A stretch of DNA of 64,000 nucleotides from Tetradesmus obliquus (Eukaryota > Chlorophyta > Chlorophyceae > Sphaeropleales > Scenedesmaceae): assembly GCA_030272155.1 (NCBI GenBank), contig CP126200.1, forward strand, positions 1,426,001 to 1,490,000, written 5' to 3'. Below, piece after piece: positions 1 to 12,184 of this stretch. The position numbers and the translations under genes are program-made. The notes under the pieces were generated by a model. That model was not told the DNA's origin. It saw only the letters and a program-made list of their open reading frames with translations, and ran no database searches. The number at the start of each line of letters is the position of its first letter. Position 1 is the stretch's first letter.

Positions 1-108
1 CACGCTGATTTCAGCACTTGCACTTGAGCGGCAACAAAAAACTGACAGCATGGTAAATAGCCTCGCATTCCTGCAACATCAACATGCCCATCGCTGTCTC
101 GCCCTCAC

Positions 109-806
109 CTACGCAGTTGATGGGGCAGTGGTGCTCGTTGCAGGCTTCACTGCGCTCCGTGCCATTGGCCTCCACACATTCAGCACCTCCATGTAGCGCA
201 GGCGATGTAACAACAAATGACGCGCTCCGACTGCCGCCGCCACAACTAACACTGCACTCTGACCATGGCCCCCAGTCACCCACACACGCCTCTGGGCAGG
301 GCTGCGTGTTGCAGCTGTCATTTCGAATTGTGTTATTTGCGGCCTCACAGTCAGCTCCTCCATATGCCTTGTCTTTGTACACTGTGAAAAATGAAGTATG
401 GTAGCCGGTATTGCATGCTGCCCTGCATTCAGTCCAGTTACTCCACTGCCCCCAGCAATCTTCAGGGCAGGGCTGCATGTTACACGCCTGGCTGCGAATT
501 GTACCGTTGGCTGCCTCACATTCACTGCCGTTGTGCTGAGCGGGAGCTGTGATAGTGAACGTTGATGTCTGGTTGCCGCCTGCGCAGGGTGCGGTGCAGT
601 TGCTCCAGCTGCTCCAGCTGCCAGTGCAGTTGATAGGGCAGGGTGTGGGATTCTTGCAGCTGGTGGTAGATCTGCAGTAGCAGCAGCGGTAGCAGCAGCA
701 GCAGCAGCAGGGATGCAGGGGCAGCGGCAGTCACAATCAGCAGTGGAGCGGCGCTGCTGCAGTTGATAGGGCAGGGCGTGGGGTTCTTGCAAGTTGTGGT
801 GGACCT

Positions 807-839
<33 letters not shown>

Positions 840-867
840 GCGGCAGCAGAGGAAGCAGCAGCAGCGG

Positions 868-904
<37 letters not shown>

Positions 905-3900
905 GACAGCTTGACAGAACATCCATGATGCATCAGAGCGGTGCTGCTGTCATCAAAGTGCACAAAGCCTGAAGCGCTGCCAAAGCCCCCAGTACGACTG
1001 GCCCTGCAGCAGCACCAAAGCCTTGCAAAGTTTTGCCTTTCTAGTTGTGATAAGACTGCATGTGCACAGCTGCAGCTGCGCTCACACGCGTCGGCAGCAG
1101 TACGCGTACAACATGCACCCACATCCATCACAAACAATAATGGCAACCGCTGTCACAAGCCCGTCAACACTGTGCTTCCACGGCGACGCAAAAAGCGCAA
1201 GAAACACTGACATTGCACTGCCACATACCCTTGCTTGACACACGCAGACCTGAAGGCGGCGGCGACTGGACTGGCGCGAAGGCGGAGCTGGAGGAGCCGG
1301 CCCATGGGGCACGTTGCCCCATGCGGCGTGGCGGGAGCAGCCGGCCCGTGGGGCACTATGCTCCCACGCGGCTTGGCGGGAGAAGCCGACCCATGGGGCA
1401 GTCTGCCCGCATGCAGGCCGGCAGGAGCAGCGACCCCTTGAGCAGCCATTTGCCAAGGGGCCCGGCGTCGGAGTCCATTTGCAGCTTATCTTAGGGCTTC
1501 GTGTGTCAACGCGTAGTAGGATGGGAATGAGTTCTTACGATAGAGCTCTCAGGCCCAGGCCTGTCCTTGTCCTTCTCTAATTTACGCACGGAAGAGCATA
1601 GGCTCAAGCAGGCTTGCCTGCCTCCGAAGCGTAGGACTTGTAACTTGTAACTTGCAGCTGCGCATGCACCCATGAACATGGCTGCTGTGCAGCAACGCTA
1701 ACAGCAGCAACAATACCCAACAGCAGCCAGCCAGCAGTCCCCCTCTCACCTGATGGTGCCGTTTGGATGAATGCTGTTTGGCACAGCCGTGAGAATGCAG
1801 CTGCTGTGCAGCAATGATAACAGCTGCAACCACGCCCAGCAGCAGTGGATATGCAGTCCCGCTCTCACCTAATGGTGCCATTTGGATGAGTGCAGTTTGC
1901 GCCATTGTCAACCGGCGGCGCATAGATCACATACATCTCTGGCCTGGTGCCTGTGCCGTTGTTGCAGGCACCATTACAAGGCCCAGCAGATACCCAGGTG
2001 GCATTGCATGCCACGGGTCTGCAGGGGTTCTTGTTTGTGCATGGTGTGGACATGCGGGTGTCTCCTGCTTCAGCTGGGCAGTCTGTGCCGTTGCGTGCTG
2101 CAGGCGTTGTGATGACATATCTGCGGCACAGGAAGGCGGCATAGCAGCAGCCAGGGCACGAAGCCAGAAGTATGATGCACAGCTACTAAAACCTGAGTAG
2201 TAGAATTCTGATATCTGCACCTCAAGCTGTAGCTAATCACGACTTCTAGTTGAACAAAAGCAGTACATGTTGTGTGTTGGTGCAGGGCATGGTCATGCGG
2301 GTGTCTGCTTCGGCTGGGCAGTCTGTGCCGCTGCGCGCTGCGGGTGTTGTGATGACATATCTGCAGCGCAAAGCGCAGCAGCAGCCGGCCTGTGAACACA
2401 AGCAAAAGGAAACAGCTACCTTCACATGTGCTGTAGTGCCCTGAAACATGCACCTCAAGCACTGCCGCCAAATATACTTGCCCATGCGACTAAAAACCGA
2501 GTGCAGTCCGACTGCAGAGTCTGCTAGATGGGTCAGGCTGCAGCCTGTTCATCAGCACATTACTGCAGCCACCTGTGCAGCTACCTATACTAAGGTCTTG
2601 AGGCCTGTACGTCAAGCAATGCACCCTCCGCTGCTGTATGTTAGCACCTCTCAGGCCTGTTCAAAGCGTGTGTTCACCCTATCATGGCTCATACCTGCAG
2701 AACTTAAGGGAGTCCGACGTCCGACGTCTAAGATGGTGCCAGGACCCACATGTAACTATCCTCTCTCAAAGCCCGCCCTTGCCTTTCCTTACATTACACA
2801 CGCGGATTGTTACTTGCTTGAGCAGACATGCTGGTTCTAACACTGGCCCAAACGCTGTCCAAAGTAACAGTTTTGTAACATGTTACGCACCTCTCAGGCA
2901 GCAGCCCACCCAGGCGCACGTTGCCGCAGCCGCCGGTACAGTTGCCGTTGGCGATCCAGTTTCCCACGCAGTCGACGGGCAAGCATGGCGTGTTGTTGAT
3001 GCAGGCAATGGCATTCCTGCAGCACGAACAACGCAGCTGTGTGGACATTTCCCTACCATCTCTCTGGTACTGCACGTTCGTCGTATTGCGTACATATGAG
3101 TGCATGGGTTGGGCACAACGTGGTGTAATCAAGGCACATATTGTCGTACAAGAGACTGACCAGGACGCTAGCAGGGACAGACACAACGCGAGCTGCACTC
3201 AAGTTCAGCAAGAGCAGCTTGGACGCGCATTCAACAATATATTGTTCTGTTGCCCACCTCACAGTGCCGTTGGTGGCGCTGCAGGCGGTGCCACCATACA
3301 TGGCCGGCTGGCTCAAAATGAACGTCTCAGGTATGAAGCCTGCACCACCATCGCTGGTACAGGTGCAGGCAGGGCAAGACGAGCAGTAGTCAGGGTGAGC
3401 CGGACATTGTTATGAAAAACGCACAAGGCAGGCTACCGCCATAAAGCTTGAGGCTCTAAGAGCAATTTAGCCTGGAGCAGATCTTGCATGCTTGGTGCAC
3501 AGACAGCTTTGCCCTTACGTGTGCCAGCACTGTGCAGTACTGCCAGAACATCATGGCCTGCCGCTGCTCCTTTAAGGCGAATGCCGAACGGCAGAGGCAT
3601 ACCGACGTGCTTGCTACGCTTGTACAGCCAGCCGGCTGCAGGACACCACCTACCAGGCCCCAGTGCAGAGGCTGCTGTTGAGCACCTGCCAGGCTCCTGT
3701 GCAGTTGATGGGGCAGGGGTTGGTGTTGTTGCAGGCCTGCAGCACAGGTGCACACACCATCCATGCGTACGCGGGTACATACCATCTGCATATCCGGTGC
3801 TTCTGAAAGCGGGCATCTGCTGTGGTGCTGCGGCTGTGGCATGCATGCAGACAGCTACGACATCAACATGTCATGGAACAAACTGCAGGGGCCAGCAGAG

Positions 3901-6900
3901 TCTTGCCACTTGATGCAGCTGACAGATGGAATGACTTTGAGGCAGCGTGTGCACACACAGCATGCTGCATTGCTGAGACGTGCATGCCTGTGCTGATGCC
4001 CAGTACTGTCATGAAAATGACATGAAAATGACATGGATTTCTTTGTCTGACGAGCGCAGCCAGCAGATGCACAGGCCAAAGAACTCCCAGGCCATAATCC
4101 GGAGCTGCAAAGCCTCTCACCAGCACTGACTTGGTGGTCCCATGCACTTCAGGGCACTCCGTGCCTGCAGCAGCACAACAAAGAAGCAGGTTCATACCCA
4201 ACCTTGGAGTTTGTGCCCACACCGCCTTCGGGCAGTTTCAGCAGCAGCAGACTTGCTCACACCATGGTACCACAGCAGTTTATACCACAGCAGTTTGTCT
4301 CCCTACACATCAAACACTTGAGCTCTGTGTGCTGTATGTGTTTGCAGACGTCTCACCGCTATACGCAGCCGTCACAGTAATCACATACTAATCCAGCAGC
4401 AGGCTAGACCCGCCGCCGCATGCTGCTGGCCGGTTACACTGGCGTTACTAACAGTGTTAGTCTAACACCACTCACCATTGTAAGCAGCCGTCACAGTGAC
4501 CACATACTGTTCAAGCAGCAGGCCAGAGCCGCCGCCGCATGCACCGGAGCAGTTGCGGGGCACCCAGGACCCCACACAGTTCCGGGGTGGGCAGGGAGTG
4601 GTGTTGTTGCACTCAGTCGTGAGGCGATTGGTGTTGTTGCTGCGCGTGCATGCCACTCCGCCGCAGGTCATTGGCACTGTCGGAGCAAAGCAGCAGAACA
4701 AGCAGCCGCAGCATTGCACAGGACTTGAGTCTGATATCCACACACATGCATTAGGGTGATGACAGCTGGCCAGTGAAGCGCAAGTCAGTTGCCTCAATGC
4801 TGCTGTTTACAGGATTGAAGTGTAGAAGTTTGTACTAGTAAATGATAGATGGCAGCCAGGTTGACACTGACACTGAACTATTGGCCAATCAGGTTGTGTC
4901 AGTTGCCTTCTCATCCCAAGCATAACACATGGCCTGAACTATGACTTTGCCCCATTTGCAGCACCCAGGCAGCGCCGGGAACATTAGCCAAAGGCATAAT
5001 TTATGCATTATTGCATATGCAGCACCGCCCCCTTCACACCTGTGATGATGTAGCGCTCTCGTAAGAGCCCCGCGCCGCCGCTGCATGCTCCCGTGCAGTT
5101 GCCGGTCGTAACCCAGCTTGCCACACAGTTGACAGGACAGCAGGCTGCAATAACAAGCAGCATGGCAAGGCATAGCAGGCTGAAGCAAGCCGGATTTCGG
5201 CATCATATGCTGGCAGCTGTCTTATTGAAACAAGCTACATGGTGCAGCATTCAACAGACTGGCGGCATCTGGACAACACAATGCATGATGCAGCGGCATC
5301 ACCTTATGCTGCAGGCGCAGTGGGCGTTGGACGCTTCTGCAGTTGGCAACCGACTCGTACGGCAGTGCAAACATAGCTTAGGAGACAGCACACGGCATCC
5401 CCACTCCCCACAAGCACGCCCATGGTCAGCGCAAGCGATGGAAAAGCAAATCAATCGATCTGCCCACCTGTGTTGTTGCAGTCGATGAAGCGCTCAGTGC
5501 CGGCCGCCTCTGAGCAGTTCTGCCCTCCCCAGGCTGCTGCCCGGGTGATGGTAAACAGCTGCCGCTGCTTGCCGGCACCGCCTGCACACAGCAGCACATG
5601 CATGACATAATCACGTGAGGAGGGCCAGCATGCAGGAGACGTGAACATAGTTGAGGGAATGGTATTAGCGCCCTGCTTTGTTGCCACCCCACTGCTGCTT
5701 GCCGGCACCGCCTGCTCCACACAGCAGCGCACGCACAGAAGTGCATGCACGGCAGCGTACTCAGCAGGCATCAGATACGGAGATAGCTGGCAGCGTGTGA
5801 TGGGATTGGAAAGACACTGAACTTGACGGATTGTGTGAGTGGTTTTTATCGCTCGACTGACGCATTGGTGCACTATTGTATCAGGCTGCAACCCCTGCTC
5901 CAGAGACAGCATCAAAGCCCATGCCGCATGCATGATTTCAAATGATCCGCACCCAAATACCAATGAGTGGTCCTCACCTCCACACGTTCCATTGCAGGAA
6001 CCGGAATTGGTGAAGCTTCCAATGCAGTCAACAGGCGGGCAGGGGTTGCTGTTTGTGCATGTAACGGTAGACCTTGTCGTCCCATTGGCCCCGGGGCAGC
6101 TGCCTCCATACAGCGCTGGGCTGTCAACAATAAGAACTTGAGGAAGCTTGCCGCTGCCACCACCACAGGCCCCTGCAGAGCAGCAATGCACAACCCCAAT
6201 GTTGATATGGATATGCACAAGAATGCAACAACCAAGACTTGAGGAAGCTTGCCACTGCCACCACCACAGGACCCTGCAGCACAGCAATGCACATCCACAA
6301 TTTGATACAACTCTATAAATATGCAACATTTAAGGATTGAGGCAGCTTGCTGCTGCCGCCTCCAAAGGCCCCTGCACAGCAAACAACAGGCGGACAGAGG
6401 TTGCTGTTCGTGCATGCAACAGCAGATCTGGTAGTCCCATGCAGCAATGGGCTGTTAACAATCAAAACCTGAGGCAGCTTGCCGCTGCCGCCTCCACAGG
6501 CCCCTGCAGCACAGCAATGCACATCCACAATGTTGATACCAATCTATGAAAAAGCAATAGTTAAGGATTGAGGCAGCTTGCCGCTGCCGCCTCCACAGGC
6601 CCCTGCAGAGCAAACAACAGGCAAGCAGGGGTTGCTGTTCGTGCATGCAACAGTAGACCTGGTAGTCCCATGCAGCGCTGGGCAGTCAACATCCAACACT
6701 TGAGGAAGCTTGCTGCTGCTACCGCCACAGGCCCCTGCAAAGCAGCAATGCACAGCCGCAATGTTGATTTGGATATGCATAAGAATGCAACAACCAAGAC
6801 TTGAAGCAGCTTGCCGCTGTTGCCTCCACAACCACCTGCAGGGCAAACAGTGCACAGCCGCCAAGTTTCAGTTGAGTTTAATTGCACATATGATATGTGA

Positions 6901-9900
6901 CATATGTAGGATTGTAGCATACAAGATAGAGACGGTTGCCAGCACCACGCAGTGCAGCATCTTTGCACAGCTGGAAGCTGCATGCTGTTATCAGTTCAGC
7001 CAGACCAGATTCGACGCTGGCAGCAAGCACTGTCATGCCCTGCTTGCAGTAGGGTGCGCAGGATGACACGCATTCCTTTCCTGCACCTCCCCCTCCAAGC
7101 AGCGCTGCTTTGCACTAGCACCACCAACCTGTGCAGTTGCCGTTCTGAACCCAGGTATAGTTGCAGGGCACAGGGCACGGCACATCATTCGTACACTCCA
7201 GCACTGAGCGGGCTGCTCCATTGGCGAAAGGGCAAGGCACTCCACCAAATTTGGCCGTTGTTGTGATGAAGTAATGCTCGGGTAGGGTCCCATTGCCGCC
7301 CTCACAAGCGCCAGTGCAGCTGGCTACAACGGTCCAGTTGCCAACGCAGTCGATGGGGCAGGGGGTGGTGTTGTTGCAGGCTGTCTCCAAGCGCGTCTCA
7401 TTCTGCGCTGCAGAGCAGTTGGCGCCCCCATATGCAGCCTGCAGGCAAAAATTATGTTGAGTTCAAACGTAGGAGGGTAGTAGTGTGTTGCAAAACAGCA
7501 ATCTGTCAGCTGCGCAGGACGCACACAACTCTGCAACTGCAAATGCAGGAGCCTTGACACCAAAGAGCCTCATCTGTTGTGGGCTGCTGGCAGACTGAAA
7601 TAAGGCAACATATGAGGCAGCTGTGCTGTCACGGCATATCCACACACAACTATATAGCGTTTTACTAATGTTTGCATCCAACACACCTGTGTTGTTATGT
7701 TGAAGCGCTCAGGCAGCTGCCCTTCGCCTCCGCCGCACGGCCCTTCACACAGCCCTGCTGGCAGCCAGCTGCCTGCACAGTCCACTGGCGGGCAGGGCTC
7801 CGCATTGGTGCAGTTGATCTGAAGCCTGCAGCAGCACCAGCAGCAGCAGCAGCAGCAGCAGGAGGAATGCAGTGTGGTCAGTGCACATACGACATGCAGA
7901 CTTGCTGTCTTGGAGGGCATCTTGCAGTGCCTCCTGCAACACAAGGCATCTCTAAACTACAATGTTGGTAAACGGTTGCTTTTGTAGTTAAGTTTTACAG
8001 CAGCAGAAGGCAGGCAGCACTACTGGCAATGGCTGACGCTGCATATACTGCTGTACATAGCATCAGCAGCTGCAGCAGCTGCTGCTTCACCTGATTGTGT
8101 TGTTTGCCTCGGGGCATGGCACACCCCCGTACAGCGCCGCCTGCTCAATGATGTATGTCTCAGGCACAAAGCCAGCACCGCCACTGCAGTGACCTGCAAA
8201 CAAAACAAGGAGAAATACACATGTTATGCTGTTGCTCACTGCTAACATTCATTGTGTAGACTGCATGCCAAGTCACAGTTGCTTGACAGGGTCAAATAAC
8301 AAGACATCACTGTGCATGGCCGTATGGCAGCTGTGCCCTGACCCAGTGAGTTTAATACCTGTGCATGTGCTGCTGTTGAGCACTTGCCATGCGCCGGTGC
8401 AGTTGACTGGGCAAGGTGTGGTGTTGTTGCAAACCTGAACACAACCGGAATACAGGCAGAGGGCAAGCACTCATTAGATGCACAGCCTGGCCACAGCAAT
8501 TTCAGGCTGATACATGTGCTGCAGATGCATGGGGGTCGTTATGGCGTGCATATGATGTGCATGGGTGGGCCAGTTGCAGCAGAATAATGTGGTGCACAGC
8601 ATGCATTTTGTTGCAGCTGCCCTCGCTGCTCTCTTTCTGCCTCCCACCTGCTCCAGTCGTGTGGTGCCATTGACCTCTGGGCACTCCGTGCCTGGTTGGC
8701 GCACAGGCAGCAGCAGCAGCAGCAGGCCAAAGATCAGGCACCATGGTCATCTGCAGTACTCTGAACAACAGCATCTGCATCAGCTCCATGCCTGTTCATC
8801 ATCTGCATACTCCTTGCTGAACTTCAGCTTGAATGCAGCTGGCACGTGTATCACATAACACACATGCAGCTGGTCTGTTACAAACTTGTTATTAATGCCG
8901 CTCACCGTTGTACGCAGCCGTCACGTTGACCACATACCGCTCCAGCAGCAGGCCATAGCCGCCACCACATGCACCTGATATGTTACACACTATCACACAA
9001 TCAGCACAAATTATACTTACCATTGTACGCAGCCGTCACATTGACCACATACCGCTCCAGCAGCAAGCCAGAGCCGCCACCGCAAGGAGCCTGGCAGGCG
9101 CCTCCAGCAGCAGCCACCCAGCCGCCAATACAGTCCCTAGGAGGGCAGGGCGTGGTGTTGTTGCAGGGCAGGGAAAGCCGAGTGGTGCCATTTGTGCTGG
9201 GGCAGCTGCCACCATACATGGCTGGGCTTGAAACCAGAAACACCTGTGTGACATGTGGTCAGATAACAGAGACAGTAGCACAGTTGTTGGAGTGGGTGTA
9301 GGTTGCAATTGTCATGTTGCAGCGCTGCTGTTGTTCATAACCCTAGAAGATGGGCTTGTAACAGCATGCTCTTGTGCCTCAGTGCAGCAGCAGCACCAAC
9401 TACAGTGCTTTGCTTTTCCCACCTCTGGTACAAAGCCGCTGCCCCCAGAGCACAGCCCAGTGCAGTTGCCGGTCTCAACCCATGCGGCAGTGCAGTTGAC
9501 GGGGCAGGGGTTGTTGTTTTTGCAAGGCGTGGACAGCCGCGTTGTGCCGTTGATGGTTGGGCAATTATTTCCGCCTGTCGAGAAGCAGGCAGGTGTCGGT
9601 GGGCAGATTTGCAGCAAAACAAATGCCAGGGTTGCACGCAGCTATGCATCTGGCACGCCCTATGGCGTATGTTTGAAAAAACGTTGATGCCCTATGGCAG
9701 GCAGTTGCGCTTGCATTGGCTGCCGGCGGCTGCCACAGATCATGAGATGTGACGGCAACCTCAGAGCTTATTGCAAAAGCAGCTGCATGCATGTCACATT
9801 CATCGAAAGTTATTGCATGCTTGCGCTCACCGTTGGCAGCAGCAACAGAGATGAAGTAGACCTCTGGCAGCAGCCCATCGCCTCCCTCACAAGCCCCTGT

Positions 9901-11640
9901 GCAAGTTCCGTTCAGCGGACCCCACATATGCGGCACCCACGCTCCAACACAGTCTTTGATATTGAACCGCACAGAGCCAGCCCTAATGCAAACAATGGAA
10001 TCGATACCAGCATCTTGGCCATCTGCTATCGCGAGCTTTACGTGGTACGTGGTGCCTGCCGTGACGTAGTAATCCGCTGTCTTGATTAGCTTCGTGAGCC
10101 CGTTGAGCTCCGTGGCCTTTGTTGCAGAAGCATAATCATTGTTGATGTAGTAGGTGTTGTGTAACGCGTTGACCGTAGAAATGCTGACTGGGCTGGATGT
10201 GTTTGGCAGCAGGGCAATGTTGGTGTGGGTCCCGGAGGCTTCCCACATGAAGAAGCCAAATATGTCATTGTATGGAGATGGATCCGGATAGTCTGCACCG
10301 TGACGGCAGTGAGAAATGCGTGGACAGCGGGTGAGTGAAAAGTGACAGACTCCAACATGGCACCCCACAAGATGCACAGGCTGCAGCTGTGGTGCGGCTG
10401 CTGGGCAGGCCACAGCTATGGCTGCTCAGCTGTGTTGCTGCAGCTGCAGCTGACACAGCCTAAGCCAACACACCGCTTTGAAAGTTTTGTCGCTGAATAT
10501 CAGCATGCAAGGCAGTGTGCACAGTAACACATTGAACAGCTGCGTCCGTCGCTGCCGCGGCTGCCCAGTCCTGTCACCAACCAAGCCTTGCAGACAGCGT
10601 TTGATGCTTTTGCGACTGCAACTGCACCTGCATGTGCATACACAACTGCATGCCTCACCTGGGCTCGGGGCAAAGTCTGGATACTCTTCACTGCCAAAGA
10701 CATACTGAAAAGCCAAGTTGCCACTGGCAGTAGGCGTTACGTCAAACTGCAGCAGCACTTCATCATACAGTGCCTGGGAATAACCTGCTGCTGTTGAGAG
10801 TGCCTGCAGGTCTGGATCGCTGCCAATGCCTGTGCCCTGGGCCTGCGTCCGCTGCAGCGCTGTGTTGCTGGTGATGGCTCCAATCCGCGCATCGCCATTG
10901 CTCAGCACCACGGCACCTGCGGCAGCAGTATAACAGCAGTATCACAGCAAGGCAGCAGTATATTTGCCAGGTGTGCCGTAACCCTGCAGGTGTGCTAATT
11001 AGCATCAAGGTGTTTGCACTGGCTGTGAACAGGCTGCTGTTGCTGCCCTTATCAACTGGGCTGCTGCTTGATGATGTCGTTGCCTTCTTCTCGCCTCAGC
11101 GCATACTTAATAGCAGGAGGTCGATATGGCATTGCTGCAGTTGCAGATTCAGCCGTGCCTTAGTCCCACATTGCATGAATGCAGGGGGAGAATGACTGCT
11201 TGTGCATGCCATCGTTTCAGCTGCGCAGCACGTATGATGTGCTCACCCAGCGGCATTGTCGAGTTCAAATGTTGGCAGCCAAAGCTGCTGATTAACAGCA
11301 TCCCTTCAATGCCGCCCGGGGTGCATGCGCCGCTGAATGCTGCATTTGAAACTGGCAGCTGTGCGCTGTTGCCAGTGAGGGCCTGAGCAGCAGCAAGTGC
11401 CGAGGGGCAGGGGGTAACAACAGGATCGCCCCCTACACAAGCTGCTGCTGCTGCTGGAGCCAGAAAACTGATGAAAGTGCTCAGCAGTAGACACAGCACA
11501 GCAGGCACGTGTGCCAGGCGCAGCACCTGACAGGAGGAAAGGTGTGCAGGGCAGTATGTGACTGTACACCAGGCCTTATTTCGCAGGTCCTGAATGAAAA
11601 AAGTACAAAGTTTCCATGTATAACCCATGTGTCGTTCCAT
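109..11640 (-). CDS. Large secreted choice-of-anchor-L / TSP1-repeat protein (20 exons seen, 3' part beyond the left edge)
   Basis: Likely an extracellular adhesive or matrix protein. Exons (high to low): 11640-11247, 10916-10659, 10292-9831, 9574-9423, 9243-9021, 8691-8648, 8434-8359, 8193-8091, 7825-7687, 7438-7129, 6172-5978, 5581-5468, 5144-5040, 4676-4476, 4164-4121, 3736-3654, 3353-3258, 3016-2891, 2120-1869, 671-109. All phases agree and give at least 1313 residues. A hydrophobic signal segment ends near APAAAA. Exons 2-3 carry the choice-of-anchor-L signature: VVLSNGDA, FQYVFGSEEYPDF, NDIFGFFMW, TYHVKLAIADG. After that come repeated Cys-rich modules of the form CP..NGTTR..C.N..PCP..C.G.W...C.G.CGGG.G..PE. 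The last exon has classical TSP1 tryptophans (SWSSWSNC, WGQWSNW, WGPWSECSVSC). The final donor at 109/108 shows that it continues. The start Met is uncertain, because a good acceptor lies just before VLRLAHVP and an upstream exon may supply it. The introns contain many splice-junction copies. Confidence 0.8.
625..905. repeat. Acceptor echo plus CAG-rich tract in the last visible intron of the TSP1 gene
   Basis: The true acceptor of the exon starting at 671 is followed on the minus strand by TCTACCACCAGCTGCAAGAA. A diverged copy of this junction lies at about 755-812, still with CTGCAG and the reading CKNPTPCPIN-like. It is embedded in long CAG runs (about 690-715, 807-905). On the transcribed strand these runs are (CTG)n leading up to CAG. 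Confidence 0.7.
1297..1430. repeat. GC-rich minisatellite, three 44-45 bp units
   Basis: Units start at 1297, 1341 and 1386, each beginning CCGgCCCaTGGGG and ending GGGAGcAG or similar. The array lies inside the 1.2 kb intron between the last two visible exons of the TSP1 gene, so it is not expected to be coding. No coding role is seen. Confidence 0.75.
1676..1915. repeat. Tandem duplication of a donor junction (~120 bp)
   Basis: The exon ending at 1869 closes with NGTIR and a GTGAGAG donor. About 120 bp into the intron the same exon end and donor recur at about 1741-1795 (CACCATCAG then GTGAGAG), with matching flanks at 1676-1740 and 1796-1860. The downstream copy is a decoy 5' splice site. 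Confidence 0.75.
2280..2385. repeat. Acceptor echo of the exon 2120-1869
   Basis: The exon opening at 2120 reads RYVITTPAARNGTDCPAEA after GCCGCAG. A second copy reading RYVITTPAARSGTDCPAEA after GCTGCAG lies upstream in the preceding intron. It lacks the rest of the exon and soon reaches a stop, so it is read as an intronic copy of the junction. Confidence 0.75.
4352..4432. repeat. Donor echo of the exon 4676-4476
   Basis: The exon end (TAAYNG then GTGAG, preceded by GGGSGLLLEQYVV) is copied into the intron. The copy keeps a GTGAGA donor, but its copied exon carries an in-frame TAG where the real exon has a sense codon. It is therefore non-coding. Confidence 0.7.
5688..5740. repeat. Acceptor echo of the exon 5581-5468
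   Basis: The real acceptor CTGTGTGCAG followed by GCGGTGCCGGCAAGCAGC is repeated about 110 bp further into the intron as TGTGGAGCAG plus the same GCGGTGCCGGCAAGCAGC. Confidence 0.65.
6172..6865. repeat. Array of acceptor echoes of the exon 6172-5978 (about six extra copies)
   Basis: The exon opening at 6172 reads GACGGGSGKLPQVLIVDSPA after CTCTGCAG. Acceptor-plus-exon-start copies follow upstream near 6275, 6370, 6505, 6600, 6733 and 6838. Two kinds alternate: one with a short exon-like piece and one that also carries NGTTR..CTNSNPC-like sequence but collapses into the next acceptor. Only the last copy joins a complete TSP1-like exon with a GTGAGG donor. Confidence 0.75.
8900..8975. repeat. 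Donor echo of the exon 9243-9021
   Basis: The exon end (LLLERYVVNVTAAYNG then GTAAGT) is repeated about 115 bp into the intron with a GTGAGC donor (ERYVVNVTAAYNG again). The two are nearly identical. Confidence 0.75.
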
Positions 11641-12184
11641 CGTTCAGAAGCAGTGAGTTCGGCCCACCACGCCTGCTTCAGGCCTGCTAACCTGCATCCT
11701 CCTGTGCATCACTCTCGCTTCACATCAGCATTGTACAGCAGGTAATACGAGATCTGATGTATTAACTGTTGGTTACGAATAGGTCAGATAGCAAGTACCA
11801 ACGAGTAGATCAACACACGCAAGTTGAAGCGGAACAGTTCAGTGCGGACAGATCGTCAACGTGAAAGGTTTTATGCTGAACGATCCTACACTCTTTCAGC
11901 AAGTTATACAAACTCAGGTGTGTAAGCTTCGTGTATGCCGCGTTGTTGGCAACAAGGGTTTCAAAGTCAACGGCATGTTCTCGACTCCCCTGGTGAGCTG
12001 CAAGCTCAGTTGAGCTTGCCAGGCAATGCATGGCAAACTTAAAAATGCAATAAGCCCAGCTAAAAGGTTGCAGCAGCTTCAGGTGCAAAAAGTTAACATG
12101 TCTCAGCTGCTGCAGATGCGGACCAGATGCGCATGCAGTGCAGTGCTGTGCAGCATACCAAACACACACAACTCGACCAGAGCG
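11641..12184. other. Intergenic, about 540 bp
   Basis: Sequence between the 5' end of the TSP1 gene and the 3' end of the STPG-like gene. No convincing coding sequence, RNA gene or repeat is seen. It should hold the promoter of the TSP1 gene and the 3' untranslated region of the STPG-like gene. Confidence 0.5.
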
